From: JAVBOO01 sp031550435
GTDB taxonomy: Bacteria; Bacillota; Clostridia; Lachnospirales; WRAX01
Assembly: GCA_031550435.1 (NCBI GenBank)
Contig: JAVBOO010000022.1
Span: 1-64,000, forward strand
DNA length: 64,000 nt
Direction: 5' to 3'
The notes under the pieces were generated by a model. It saw only the letters and a program-made list of their open reading frames with translations, did not search any database and was not told where the DNA came from. The translations under genes were made by a program, and so were the position numbers. Shown here piece by piece: positions 33,971 through 43,257 of the stretch. Position 1 is the first letter of the stretch. The number at the start of each line of letters is the position of its first letter.

Positions 33971-35734
33971 CTAACCGAGTATTCTTTTCTTCATCTGTTC
34001 AAGTTGCATTGTAAGCTTTTCGGGAACAGTTTCTCCGATAAATTTATAATATTCCTCGATTCTTGTTACTTCGCCCTTCCATGCTTCCCTGTCCACGGTT
34101 AAAAGGTAGTTAAGGTCTTCCTCGGAGATTCCTTCGAGCCCGTCCGTATCTATACCGCCTTGTATGGGAACATAGCCTACGGGCGTTTCCTTAGCCTGCG
34201 CTACTTTGCAGCAGCGGTCGATAATCCACATTAAAACGCGCATATTTTCCGAATAGCCCGGCCAGATAAATCTGCCTTCACTGTCTTTTCTAAACCAGTT
34301 GACATTAAATATCTTCGGAGCTTTATCACCGAGCCTCTCACCCATATTAAGCCAGTGTCCGAAGTAGTCTCCCATATCGTAGCCGCAAAACGGAAGCATA
34401 GCCATAGGGTCTGTTCTGATTTTAGCCTGATCGGAAGCCGCTGCAGTTGCTTCGGAAGCCATAACCGAACCGATAAACACGCCGTGCGGCCAGTCAAACG
34501 CCTCATATACAAGAGGAACAGCCTCAGAACGGCGCCCTCCGAATATCATGGCAGAAATCGGAACACCATTAGCCGAATTAACTTCTGATGAAATGTTCGG
34601 GCAGTTTTCTATCGGAGCGGCAAACCTGGAATTCGGGTGAGCGCCTTTTGTGCCCATGCCCTTTGTCCATTTGTTGCCCTGCCAGTCAATCGCGTTTTCA
34701 GGCGGCTCGACTCCTTTGCCCTCCCACCAAACATCGTTGTTATCGACATCGTGCACGACATTGGTAAAAATAGTATTTCTTTTCATGGAAGCCATCGCGT
34801 TTTTGTTTGTTTTATCACTGGTTCCGGGCACAACGCCAAAAAATCCGTTTTCGGGATTTATTGCCCAAAGCCTTCCGTCCTCTCCCGTTTTAAACCAGCT
34901 TATGTCGTCGCTGACGCACCAAACCTTATAGCCCTTGTCAAGATACTGCTTGGGCGGCTCTATCATGGCGAAGTTTGTCTTTCCGCAGGCCGAAGGGAAC
35001 GCCGCGGAAACATAGATAATTTCCCCGTCCGGTTTTTGCACTCCGAGAGTCAGCATATGTTCGGCCATCCAGCCCTCGTTTTTGCCGAGGTAGGATGCTA
35101 TGCGCAGGGCAAAACTCTTCTTGCCGAGCAGGGCGTTTCCTCCGTATTCCGAGTTGACAGACATAATCGTGTTGTCTTCCGGAAAATGACAGATATATCT
35201 CTTTTCGGGGTCGCAGCCGTCAACCGCGTGCCAGCAGCGCACAAAATCATTTGTCCCTCCGATACGCTCAAGCACCTTGTCCCCGACTCTCGTCATTATA
35301 CACATGCTCAAAACAACATATACCGAATCTGTTATCTGTATGCCGCATTTCGAAGAATCCGAGGCATACGGCCCCATGATAAACGGTATAACATACATGG
35401 TTCTGCCCTTCATGCAGCCTCTGTATATGTCTTTTAGCATTATGTAAGCCTTATCTTTTTCCAGCCAGTTGTTTGTATTTCCGACTTCACGCTTCGTCCT
35501 TGTGCATATAAACGTACGCTGTTCGACCCTCGCTACGTCTGTCGGATTCGATCTGTACAGATAAGAGTTTTCGTACATGTTTTCGTTAAGTTTGTGTATA
35601 ATCCCCTCATCTTCCGCAAACTTTGTCAGTTCCGCCCGCTGCTTATCGCTTCCGTCGATAAATACGACTTTATCTGGCTGCAAGAGTTCCTTCGCCTCAT
35701 GTAACCAACCATCGATAAACTTGTTTGTAACCAC
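33971..35734 (-). CDS. pckG: Phosphoenolpyruvate carboxykinase (GTP)
   Basis: A 587-residue cytosolic enzyme interconverting oxaloacetate and PEP with GTP/GDP; in fermenters it often runs towards oxaloacetate. The GTP-type signature FPSACGKTNFAM contains the P-loop and the reactive cysteine. The metal-binding and substrate regions show as EYGGNALLGKKSFALR and FGGRRSEAVPLV. The C-terminus with FGHWLNMGERLG and FNVNWFRKDSEGRFIWPG is typical. It starts with GTG after AAGGGGGG. It sits upstream of the rnf operon on the same strand but has its own terminator. Confidence 0.96.
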   Translation of the reverse strand: MVTNKFIDGWLHEAKELLQPDKVVFIDGSDKQRAELTKFAEDEGIIHKLNENMYENSYLYRSNPTDVARVEQRTFICTRTKREVGNTNNWLEKDKAYIMLKDIYRGCMKGRTMYVIPFIMGPYASDSSKCGIQITDSVYVVLSMCIMTRVGDKVLERIGGTNDFVRCWHAVDGCDPEKRYICHFPEDNTIMSVNSEYGGNALLGKKSFALRIASYLGKNEGWMAEHMLTLGVQKPDGEIIYVSAAFPSACGKTNFAMIEPPKQYLDKGYKVWCVSDDISWFKTGEDGRLWAINPENGFFGVVPGTSDKTNKNAMASMKRNTIFTNVVHDVDNNDVWWEGKGVEPPENAIDWQGNKWTKGMGTKGAHPNSRFAAPIENCPNISSEVNSANGVPISAMIFGGRRSEAVPLVYEAFDWPHGVFIGSVMASEATAAASDQAKIRTDPMAMLPFCGYDMGDYFGHWLNMGERLGDKAPKIFNVNWFRKDSEGRFIWPGYSENMRVLMWIIDRCCKVAQAKETPVGYVPIQGGIDTDGLEGISEEDLNYLLTVDREAWKGEVTRIEEYYKFIGETVPEKLTMQLEQMKKRILG

Positions 35735-35951
35735 TTTGGTTCCCCCTTCTCATATACGCGTTTAACGCAATGACACGCCCTTCGCCTGGCAAAAAACAAA
35801 AGTCGGAATTTCCGACAAATCTCAGGTGATACTATTATTACTCACGCAATGCAAATCGGCCTGACAAGCAGACCGTAAGAGCAATACATTTATAAGAACA
35901 GCTTATAGCGCTTTATATATAAAGTCAATACCGTAAAGCAAAAACATTGAA

Positions 35952-36118
35952 ATAAGTGCTGCTTAAGTCGAACGGTTGTGCCCGCAAGGGACAACCGCAA
36001 GCGTTCCGCTCCGCACAAAGACCGCAAAGCGGGCGTTGCGGACAAGAACGCGCGGACTTAGGCAGCCGAGTAAATAAGTGCTGCTTAAGTCGAACGGTTG
36101 CGCCGCTCCGCACAAATG
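35952..36118 (+). repeat. Family D repeats, tandem full and partial copy
   Basis: ATAAGTGCTGCTTAAGTCG begins at 35952 and again at 36074, a 122-base period. The first unit is complete, with a 33-base core at 36010-36042 (start TCCGCACAAAGACCG, end GGGCGTTGCGGA) that is identical at 52871-52903. The second unit is cut off at the end of the diacylglycerol kinase gene. Nothing else was seen between 35735 and 36119. Confidence 0.9.
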
Positions 36119-36119
36119 C

Positions 36120-37022
36120 CTAAACAAACACTCTCAGTTTTCTGTGCAAAACCTTGATGCTCAACGGCATATCGGGGCCCTTCTCGCCGTCCGTGTCCGT
36201 TGTCAAATGTTTTTCATCGTCGAACAGCGGAGTAATCTCAAAGTTTCTGCCACGGAGATACAAAATATTGCTGTCGTTGATATAGTTTTTAGGGTTTGCC
36301 AGAGTTTTTACCAAAAGTACGGCCAAATCTGTCAAAGGGCAGGCTCTTATACCTATAAACTCAAATATACCGTCAAAAACCGACGCCTCGTTTGACAGCT
36401 CCCTAAAACCTCCCGTTCCCGCTGAGTTTAACACCAGGAAATTGTAAAGTTCGTCCTCAACCTCAGTTCCGTCGGTATTGATTTTAAAGCTTAACGGTGT
36501 CAGGTTTGTCAGCTCGCTCAGGCCCTTTATATAGTACGCAAGCTTCCCGATACCGTTTTTAAGGCTCAAATCCACGGACTGAGATACAGACGACATCGCT
36601 CCGCCCGCGCAGACGTTTATGAAATATTTCCCGTTAACGCAGCCTATGTCTGTCTCCGTAATGCTGCCTTGGGTCAGGCATCTCGCCGCTTCGTCATAGT
36701 GCTTGGATATTCCGAGAAATCTTGTGAAATCGTTTGCGGTTCCGCTCGGAATAAGACAAAGGGGAAAATTCTTGCCGCTCTCAAACATCGCGTTAACCGC
36801 TAGATTAATCGTTCCGTCTCCCCCGCACACACACAACGCATCGCAGTCTTTTTCGTTAAGCGACGATATAAAAGCCGCCGCATCCGAAGAACTCATAAGC
36901 CTTCTGGGGCGAACGTCATAACCGCCCAGATGAAAGACCTCGAATATCTTGTCTAAGTAAGACGGAAGGCTTTTGTCTCCCGAAAACGGGTTGTATATCA
37001 TGGCAACGGTTTTATCGGTCAT
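36120..37022 (-). CDS. Diacylglycerol kinase family lipid kinase
   Basis: A 300-residue cytosolic lipid kinase of the DagK/YegS fold. AMIYNPFSGDK opens the protein, VCGGDGTINLAVN is the catalytic glycine-rich loop, and IPSGTANDFTR is the second nucleotide motif. GIFEFIGIRACPLTDLAVLL follows in the C-terminal domain. It would phosphorylate diacylglycerol, recycling lipid for phospholipid synthesis; a related sphingoid-type substrate is possible. It is the last gene of an lspA-rluD-hemolysin III-kinase operon, starting 6 bases after the previous stop. Its stop codon abuts a family D repeat. Confidence 0.9.
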   Translation of the reverse strand: MTDKTVAMIYNPFSGDKSLPSYLDKIFEVFHLGGYDVRPRRLMSSSDAAAFISSLNEKDCDALCVCGGDGTINLAVNAMFESGKNFPLCLIPSGTANDFTRFLGISKHYDEAARCLTQGSITETDIGCVNGKYFINVCAGGAMSSVSQSVDLSLKNGIGKLAYYIKGLSELTNLTPLSFKINTDGTEVEDELYNFLVLNSAGTGGFRELSNEASVFDGIFEFIGIRACPLTDLAVLLVKTLANPKNYINDSNILYLRGRNFEITPLFDDEKHLTTDTDGEKGPDMPLSIKVLHRKLRVFV

Positions 37023-37028
37023 GATCGA

Positions 37029-37676
37029 TCAGCTCCATATAAGCATAAACATCATAATTATGTGAAACACGGTGCCTATCATTACAAATATATGAAAAAG
37101 TTCATGAAACCCGAAATATTTCAGATTAAATTTCGGTCGTTTAACGGCATATATCAGTGCACCGACCGTATAGAAAACTCCGCCGAGTATCAGCATGCAC
37201 ATACAAGGCCCCGGAAGCGCCTTCGCAAGCGGATAAAACGCCACAACAACCGCCCAACCCATTACTACGTATATCCCGGACGTCAAAATTCGGGGCGCGC
37301 TCATCCAAAAAGCTTTCATGAGAATACCGCCTGCGGCAAACGTCCAAATAACGGCCAAAAGCGTATAGCCCCAAGGGCCTCTGAGCGTTATAAGGCACAC
37401 GGGAGTATATGTTCCCGCTATGAGAACGAATATCATCATATGGTCAATTTTACGCAGGACAATCTGAGATTTTTTCGTCTTTGCACCGGGTATGGCATGG
37501 TATACCGCGCTTGCCGTGTACAGAAAAAAAAGTGACGAGCCGAAAATCGCGAGGGAAACTATGTGCCACGCTGTACCGTAAATAGCGGCAAGGCAGATTA
37601 ATACCGCCGCAGTCGGCAGTGCTAGTACGGAAAATGAAAAATGCGTTAGAAAACTTACAGGATCCTTTATCTTCAT
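37029..37676 (-). CDS. Hemolysin III / PAQR-family membrane protein
   Basis: A 215-residue protein with seven hydrophobic segments. Family motifs are SAVYHAIP near helix 2, KIDHMMIFVLIAGTYTPVC at helix 3, and FGFHELFHIFVMIGTVFHIIM at the end, with the three histidines that form the zinc site in PAQR proteins. Bacterial members are called hemolysin III, though the usual role is probably membrane homeostasis. It lies between rluD (70 bases upstream) and the lipid kinase (6 bases downstream). Confidence 0.92.
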   Translation of the reverse strand: MKIKDPVSFLTHFSFSVLALPTAAVLICLAAIYGTAWHIVSLAIFGSSLFFLYTASAVYHAIPGAKTKKSQIVLRKIDHMMIFVLIAGTYTPVCLITLRGPWGYTLLAVIWTFAAGGILMKAFWMSAPRILTSGIYVVMGWAVVVAFYPLAKALPGPCMCMLILGGVFYTVGALIYAVKRPKFNLKYFGFHELFHIFVMIGTVFHIIMMFMLIWS

Positions 37677-37746
37677 GCTGTCCCCTTTGTCAAATACGGG
37701 CGCTTAGCTGCTTTCCCGTTTTTTTAAGCACCGCAGTGCCGCCCGT

Positions 37747-38664
37747 TCATTTTTTCCGAAGCTTCGCCAAAATCTCTGAAAAATATTCCGGAATCGGCGC
37801 TTCAAACTCCATATACTGTCCGCTTGCAGGATGAACAAAACCCAGTACCGCCGCGTGCAGCATCTGCCCCTGCGTTATAAACGGCTGTTTGCTTCTGCCG
37901 TAGACCTCATCCCCGACAAGCGGATGGCCTATATGCGCCATATGAACTCTTATTTGATGCGTTCTGCCTGTCTTGAGTCTTGCCTCGGCATAGGTATAAG
38001 TTCTAAAACGCTCCGTAACTTTTACGGTCGTAAACGCGTTTTTCCCTCCCGATGTAACTACTGCCATTTTTTTTCTGTCGCTCTTGCTTCTGCCTATCGG
38101 AAGGTCAACCGTGAGCTCATCCCTGTTTATTACTCCGAAGCAAAGCGCCTTGTATACTCTGGTCATACTGTGCTCCGCAAGACAGCGGGACAGTGCCGCA
38201 TGGGCAAAATCGGACTTTGCCGCCACCAAAACTCCCGATGTGTCTTTGTCGATTCTGTGCACTATTCCCGGGCGCAGTACTCCGTTTATGCCGGAGAGCC
38301 CTTCTCCGCAATGATACAGAAGAGCGTTTACCAAAGTTCCGCTGTAATGCCCTGCGGCCGGATGCACAACCATGCCCTTGGGCTTGTCTATTACTATCAG
38401 ATCTTTATCTTCATACAGTACCGCAAGAGCTATGTTCTCCGGTAAAATTTCCGTCTCTTCGGGTTCGCTGATATTTACTGTAATAAAATCGTTTTTCCTT
38501 ATTTTATAGCTGGGTTTCACGGGCTTCAGGTTCACAAGGAGCTCGCGGTCTTCAATCAGCTTTTGAAGGCGGCTGCGGGACAAGCCGTCCGTTTCCTCGG
38601 ATACAAACAAGTCAACCCGCTTTCCCTCATCCTCTTCGCAGGCCGTTAGGCATATTTGCTCCAT
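37747..38664 (-). CDS. rluD: RluD-type ribosomal large subunit pseudouridine synthase
   Basis: A 305-residue enzyme with an N-terminal S4 RNA-binding domain (LSRSRLQKLIEDRELLVN) and a pseudouridine synthase domain. The catalytic Asp is in IVHRIDKDTSGVLV, and KPKGMVVHPA and KTGRTHQIRVHMAHIGHP are family motifs. It converts uridines in 23S rRNA, by analogy with E. coli RluD. It starts one base after the lspA stop. The lspA-rluD pairing is common in bacteria, which supports both calls. Confidence 0.94.
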   Translation of the reverse strand: MEQICLTACEEDEGKRVDLFVSEETDGLSRSRLQKLIEDRELLVNLKPVKPSYKIRKNDFITVNISEPEETEILPENIALAVLYEDKDLIVIDKPKGMVVHPAAGHYSGTLVNALLYHCGEGLSGINGVLRPGIVHRIDKDTSGVLVAAKSDFAHAALSRCLAEHSMTRVYKALCFGVINRDELTVDLPIGRSKSDRKKMAVVTSGGKNAFTTVKVTERFRTYTYAEARLKTGRTHQIRVHMAHIGHPLVGDEVYGRSKQPFITQGQMLHAAVLGFVHPASGQYMEFEAPIPEYFSEILAKLRKK

Positions 38665-38665
38665 A

Positions 38666-39238
38666 CTATTCCTCTTTTGCGTTTTTCAACGGATATTCGG
38701 GGATATCGGCTTCTTCCGTCAGTTCCTTTGTTACCTGTTCTATTATGTGTTTAGACATTTTCGGAGTCATTACAATGGATTTGACCGTTTCCAGCGGAGT
38801 TCTGTCAAAGAAAAGCACGATTACCGAGAACAAACAAGTTCCGGCTACAACGCAGATATCCGCAACATTAAATACCGGGAAGTTTATGGGCATGAAGTAC
38901 AGAAAATCGACTACTTTCCCAAAAAACAAACGGTCGAAAAAGTTGCCGAGCGCGCCGGCAAAAACGAGCACAAGCGCAAGCTTGATTATATTAGAGTTTT
39001 TCCCTTTGAAAAAGTAAATCACTATGATAACGCACACCACAACCGTAAACGGTACAAACAACCATCTCGAACCGGGCAGCAGCCCAAACGCCGCTCCTTC
39101 GTTTTCAACAAAGACAAGCTGGAAAACGCCTTTTATAAGCGTATGGGAATAAACAGGCTTAAGGTATAAAACCGCAAGATATTTTGTAATCCTGTCGGCA
39201 GCTATGAGAAATACAGTAAGAAACATCCAAAATGCCAT
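38666..39238 (-). CDS. lspA: Lipoprotein signal peptidase LspA with a C-terminal tail
   Basis: A 190-residue membrane aspartic peptidase that cleaves prolipoproteins after lipid modification. Four membrane helices are visible. ENEGAAFGLL, GNFFDRLFFGKVVDFL and FPVFNVADICV contain the catalytic Asp pair (the DRL and VAD aspartates). The start is uncertain: ATG 39238 has GGTGAT 8 bases upstream, while GTG codons lie at 39250 and 39253. An extra charged tail of about 35 residues (ending PLKNAKEE) follows the last helix and exceeds the usual family length. It leads the operon with rluD. Confidence 0.92.
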   Translation of the reverse strand: MAFWMFLTVFLIAADRITKYLAVLYLKPVYSHTLIKGVFQLVFVENEGAAFGLLPGSRWLFVPFTVVVCVIIVIYFFKGKNSNIIKLALVLVFAGALGNFFDRLFFGKVVDFLYFMPINFPVFNVADICVVAGTCLFSVIVLFFDRTPLETVKSIVMTPKMSKHIIEQVTKELTEEADIPEYPLKNAKEE

Positions 39239-39464
39239 CAAAGTAATCACCACTCGGTCAATATAAATTATAAACGATACCGCACCTTATCAGTCTGCGG
39301 TATGAAGTATTCCATAATACAGGCGCAAAACACGCGCCTTCACAGTGTTTAAGCAAAACCGGCCGGAAGCGATGCCTCCGCCTACATAATTATCTCATTT
39401 TCGGCTTAAATGTCAACTGTTGATTTGCGTATATTACGACGAAATCCGTGTTTAAAAAACAGAC

Positions 39465-39493
39465 TGGTCACGACAGCGGCAAACCGGTATAAT
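39465..39493 (+). promoter_or_regulatory. Promoter of the ABC-F gene
   Basis: -35 TGGTCA (39465-39470), 17-base spacer, -10 TATAAT (39488-39493). The leader would be only about 25 bases, leaving no room for an attenuator. Confidence 0.55.
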
Positions 39494-39524
39494 TATGTTA
39501 AATTCTACAAAGGCGGATAAATAA

Positions 39525-41003
39525 ATGTCGTTAATAGATATATCAAACTTAACGTTCTCTTATGAGGGCAGTTACGATAATATATTCCAAAATGTCAACC
39601 TACAGCTGGATACAGAGTGGAGACTTGGGCTTGTCGGCCGAAACGGCCGAGGCAAAACAACTTTTTTAAATCTGCTGCGCAACGAATTTTCTTATAGCGG
39701 CAGCATCAGCTCAAGCGTAGAATTTGAATATTTTCCCTATAATGTTCCCGACAGCTCGATAAACACGGTTGATGTTGTTTATTCGATTTGCCCCGATTGT
39801 ATGGAGTGGGAAATCATAAAAGAAATAGCTCTGCTAAATGTTGCCGAAGACGTGCTGTACCGCCCGTTTTCAACCCTGTCCGGTGGCGAACGTTCAAAGG
39901 TGCTGCTTGCTGCTCTTTTCATTCATTCGAAGTATTTTCTTCTTATAGATGAGCCGACAAACCATCTTGACCTTGACGCAAAAAAAGAGGTTGCCCGCTA
40001 TCTTAAGAAGAAACACGGATTTATTCTGGTTTCACACGACAGAAGCTTGCTGGATGAATGTGTTGACCACATTCTCTCTATCAACCGGTCAAACATAGAT
40101 ATCCAAAAAGGAAATTTTTCTTCATGGCAGCTTAACAAGCAACGGCAGGACAGTTTCGAAGCGGCCGAAAACAAGAAGCTGCACGGAGAAATCCAGCGTC
40201 TGTCGGCGGCAGCAAAGAAAACCGAAATTTGGGCTTCAAAAACGGAAAGGGGCAAATTCGGAACGGATAATTCCGGATCGAAAGTTGACAGGGGATATGT
40301 CGGGCATAAGTCCGCCAAAATGATGAAACGCACAAAAAGCATCGAGAGCAGGCAGCAGGCAGCGATTACGGAAAAAATGACACTGCTTCGGAATATCGAT
40401 GAGTACGATGATCTAAAACTAAGCCCTCTTTTATATCACAAAGATATCTTGGTGCACGCCGAGAATCTCACGCTTTTGTTCGGAGACAGGACCCTTCTCT
40501 GCGGTATAGACTTTACTGTGCGCAGGGGAGACAGAATCGCTATTTCCGGCGCTAACGGCTGCGGAAAATCCTGCATTTTAAAATTAATAAAGGGCGAACA
40601 ACTAAACTACAGCGGCAAACTGTCCGTCGGAAGCGGGCTGAAAATTTCCTATGTTCCTCAGGACGCTTCCACGCTTGAGGGAAGCCTGGAGGATTATGCC
40701 GAGAGTTATCAAATCGACGGTATACTGTTTCGAACAATACTCTTCAAAATGGGCTTTGACAGAGTCCAGTTTGAAAAGGACATGTCCGCGTTCAGTTCGG
40801 GACAAAAGAAAAAGGCCATGATCGCGAGAAGCTTATGCGAACAGGCGCACTTATATATTTGGGACGAGCCGCTGAATTATATTGACATATTTTCCCGAAT
40901 TCAAATAGAAAATTTGATAGTTAAACACGAACCGACATTACTGTTTGTCGAACACGACTCTGTTTTCCGCGACAATACCGCCACGAAAACGATCGAACTG
41001 TAA
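39525..41003 (+). CDS. ABC-F protein, Lsa-like ribosomal protection family
   Basis: A 492-residue soluble protein with two ATP-binding domains and no membrane helices. Walker A sites are GRNGRGKTT and GANGCGKSC. The first signature is LSGGERSK, and Walker B regions are LLIDEPTNHLDL and LYIWDEPLNYIDI. A charged linker of about 70 residues lies between them. The spelling DEPLNYIDIF and the overall layout match the Lsa branch (lincosamide, pleuromutilin and streptogramin A protection), which removes drugs from the ribosome. The second domain has SSGQKKK as signature, also seen in Lsa proteins. Which drugs are affected cannot be read from sequence. AAAGGCGG precedes ATG 39525. Confidence 0.85.
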   Translation: MSLIDISNLTFSYEGSYDNIFQNVNLQLDTEWRLGLVGRNGRGKTTFLNLLRNEFSYSGSISSSVEFEYFPYNVPDSSINTVDVVYSICPDCMEWEIIKEIALLNVAEDVLYRPFSTLSGGERSKVLLAALFIHSKYFLLIDEPTNHLDLDAKKEVARYLKKKHGFILVSHDRSLLDECVDHILSINRSNIDIQKGNFSSWQLNKQRQDSFEAAENKKLHGEIQRLSAAAKKTEIWASKTERGKFGTDNSGSKVDRGYVGHKSAKMMKRTKSIESRQQAAITEKMTLLRNIDEYDDLKLSPLLYHKDILVHAENLTLLFGDRTLLCGIDFTVRRGDRIAISGANGCGKSCILKLIKGEQLNYSGKLSVGSGLKISYVPQDASTLEGSLEDYAESYQIDGILFRTILFKMGFDRVQFEKDMSAFSSGQKKKAMIARSLCEQAHLYIWDEPLNYIDIFSRIQIENLIVKHEPTLLFVEHDSVFRDNTATKTIEL

Positions 41004-41064
41004 CGGGAGCACCCTGCGTCGGCATACTTTTAATTTGAATAGCGGAAAAATTTGAAGCCTGCCG

Positions 41065-42657
41065 CTACCGCGCCTTTGCAAAATACACTGTCTTGCCGCC
41101 CGTGACAGTTCTCAGGACGGCCGCGTTCTTAATCTCATGCTTCGGTATGCGGAAAATATTGCGGTCAATTACGACAATGTCGGCCAGTTTGCCGACTTCG
41201 AGCGTTCCTTTCTTGTCTTCTTCAAATGTCGCATAAGCCGCATTTGAAGTAAACAATCGTACCGCCTCTCTAACCGTCAGACATTCGCCCGGTATAAACA
41301 CGTTTTCGCAGAGCTCGTCTGTCAGCTTGCTTCTGTTCACGGCATAGTGGATGTTTTCAAGCACATTGAAAGAACACACGGGAGCATCGGAACCACCGCT
41401 GACCGGTATGCCGGATTCGACCGCACTTTTAAACGCATATGCCGTTTGTGTGCGCCGCCTGCCGATTCTCTTTTCGCAAATATCCATATCGTCTTCTATA
41501 AACACGGGTTGGATAAGCGCTATCATTCCCGCGTTTTTCATGCGCTCCAATATCTCCGGAGTTGTGATTTGAGCGTGTATTAATCCGTGTCTCAGCGTAT
41601 TCGGTCTGCCGTTTAGCGCTCGTTCCACGGCGTTTATCACCCATTCACAAGCTTTGTCGCCGATTGCGTGCGACAAGGACTGTATGCCCAGCTCGTTTGC
41701 CGCGGAAATAAAGCAGTCGATCTCGCTTTCACTCATCGCAGCGACGCCGAAGTTATGCGGGTCGCCCTCGTAATGCTCGTTCAGCAAGGCGGTTGCGGCT
41801 CCCAACGAGCCGTCGGTAAACAGCTTTAAAGGGCCCGGCTTGAAAAAGTCCGAGTGTTTTCCGTATTCTCCGCTTTCAACAAACACTTTCAGCTCGTCTG
41901 TGCTGCCAAAGCAGCATTGCAGATTAAATCGAACGGTCAATTCTCCGTTTTCGTCGAGAGAACGGAACGCGGATATAAGCCTCCAATCCCCGAAATAGTC
42001 GTTTGTTCCGGCTGATGTTATGCCGCAGGCGTTTAACTTCCCGGAAATAAATTTTATCAGCTCGGAGTATTCTTCCTCGGTTGTTTCGGAGTTTTCGGAA
42101 AGCGCCTCGCTCAGTACTCCCATAGCGTTTTCTTTAAGTATGCCGTTTTCTTCATCGACATTATGTCTGACACTTTCATAATCCGGCGAATTTATAACAA
42201 TTTCAAGGCTTTTCGAGTTAACAAGCATAACATGCCCGCAGATACGGTATATCCTGAGCGGAAAATCCTTGCAGCATTCGTCCAGCTCAGAAACGGTCGG
42301 ATACCTCTTTTCTTCAAGCCGTTCCTGATTGAAACCCACTCCGGTTATAACACCTTTATGCGCATTTGTCCCGATAAACTCAGCAATCTTTTTCTTTAAG
42401 TCTCCTATGTGTTTTACATCGTCGAGCATAAGCCTGCGGCTGTTCGACGCACAATTGACGGCATGCATGTGAGTATCGTTAAAGCCGGGCAAAACCAGGC
42501 AGCCTTTCAAGTCGATTTTCTCTGCCGACGGGAGTCCGGCCGCCTCGGCATTCGTGCCGAGAAAAGCTATTTTCCCGTCTTTTATACCGCAGGCCTCATA
42601 AACCGAGTTGTTTACGTCCATAGTTTCTATTACCGCGTTGTAAAAAACAGTATCCAC
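41065..42657 (-). CDS. Amidohydrolase, YtcJ-like
   Basis: A 530-residue metal-dependent hydrolase. The metal motif DTHMHAVN follows VLPGFN; later KLFTDGSLGAATALL, HAIGDKA and SGGSDAPVCSFNVL supply further metal and catalytic residues, and the C-terminal strand KTVYF closes the small beta domain. YtcJ-type enzymes act on N-formyl or N-acyl substrates, but the natural substrate is unknown for most. It is the last gene of an operon with phosphofructokinase and lepB, 30 bases after lepB. Confidence 0.9.
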   Translation of the reverse strand: MDTVFYNAVIETMDVNNSVYEACGIKDGKIAFLGTNAEAAGLPSAEKIDLKGCLVLPGFNDTHMHAVNCASNSRRLMLDDVKHIGDLKKKIAEFIGTNAHKGVITGVGFNQERLEEKRYPTVSELDECCKDFPLRIYRICGHVMLVNSKSLEIVINSPDYESVRHNVDEENGILKENAMGVLSEALSENSETTEEEYSELIKFISGKLNACGITSAGTNDYFGDWRLISAFRSLDENGELTVRFNLQCCFGSTDELKVFVESGEYGKHSDFFKPGPLKLFTDGSLGAATALLNEHYEGDPHNFGVAAMSESEIDCFISAANELGIQSLSHAIGDKACEWVINAVERALNGRPNTLRHGLIHAQITTPEILERMKNAGMIALIQPVFIEDDMDICEKRIGRRRTQTAYAFKSAVESGIPVSGGSDAPVCSFNVLENIHYAVNRSKLTDELCENVFIPGECLTVREAVRLFTSNAAYATFEEDKKGTLEVGKLADIVVIDRNIFRIPKHEIKNAAVLRTVTGGKTVYFAKAR

Positions 42658-42687
42658 AATATACTCCGTTCGGCTCGGTAGAAAGAC

Positions 42688-43254
42688 CTACTTAACGCCA
42701 TTTTCGTTATTTCCCGTATCCTTATACGGACTCGTTTCGACTCCTATTTTATCAAAAGGAAACCATCTGCACAGCACCTTGCCGATAATTTCGCCCTTAT
42801 CGAACGGGCCAAGCATGCGGCTGTCCACCGAAACGGCTCTGTTGTCTCCCATGACAAAATATTCGCCGGCCTCAAGCTGGACTTTCATTTCTCCGTAGGT
42901 CGTGCTTGTGATATATTCTTCTTCTAACTTATCTCCGTTTATATACACGCTTCCTCCGGAAATAAGTACGCTTTCGTGCGGCAAGCCTATAATACGTTTG
43001 AGTATAAGCTTCTCGTCTCCTATCGCGTCTGTTTCGCATACGACAACGTCTCCCCGGGCAAAATCACCGGAGTATGCCAAAAAACGGGAGATAAACAATC
43101 TATCTCCCGTATGAAAGTTCTCTTCCATCGAAATCCCGTCAACCTTGACGGGCCAACAAAGGAAAAACATGATACACGCGACCGCTGCTGCGGTTAAAAG
43201 AGGCATGAGCCACTCGGATGTAAGTTTCTTTTTACGCACGACTGCTTTTTCCAT
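42688..43254 (-). CDS. lepB: Type I signal peptidase
   Basis: A 188-residue membrane serine protease. One N-terminal helix (about residues 15-36) is followed by VDGISMEENF, with Ser42 as nucleophile, and KLILKRIIGLPHE, with Lys86 as general base. GEYFVMGDNRAVSVDSRMLG is the box E region. It removes signal peptides from secreted proteins such as those at 26565 and 51192. It begins three bases after the phosphofructokinase stop. Confidence 0.95.
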   Translation of the reverse strand: MEKAVVRKKKLTSEWLMPLLTAAAVACIMFFLCWPVKVDGISMEENFHTGDRLFISRFLAYSGDFARGDVVVCETDAIGDEKLILKRIIGLPHESVLISGGSVYINGDKLEEEYITSTTYGEMKVQLEAGEYFVMGDNRAVSVDSRMLGPFDKGEIIGKVLCRWFPFDKIGVETSPYKDTGNNENGVK

Positions 43255-43257
43255 GAT

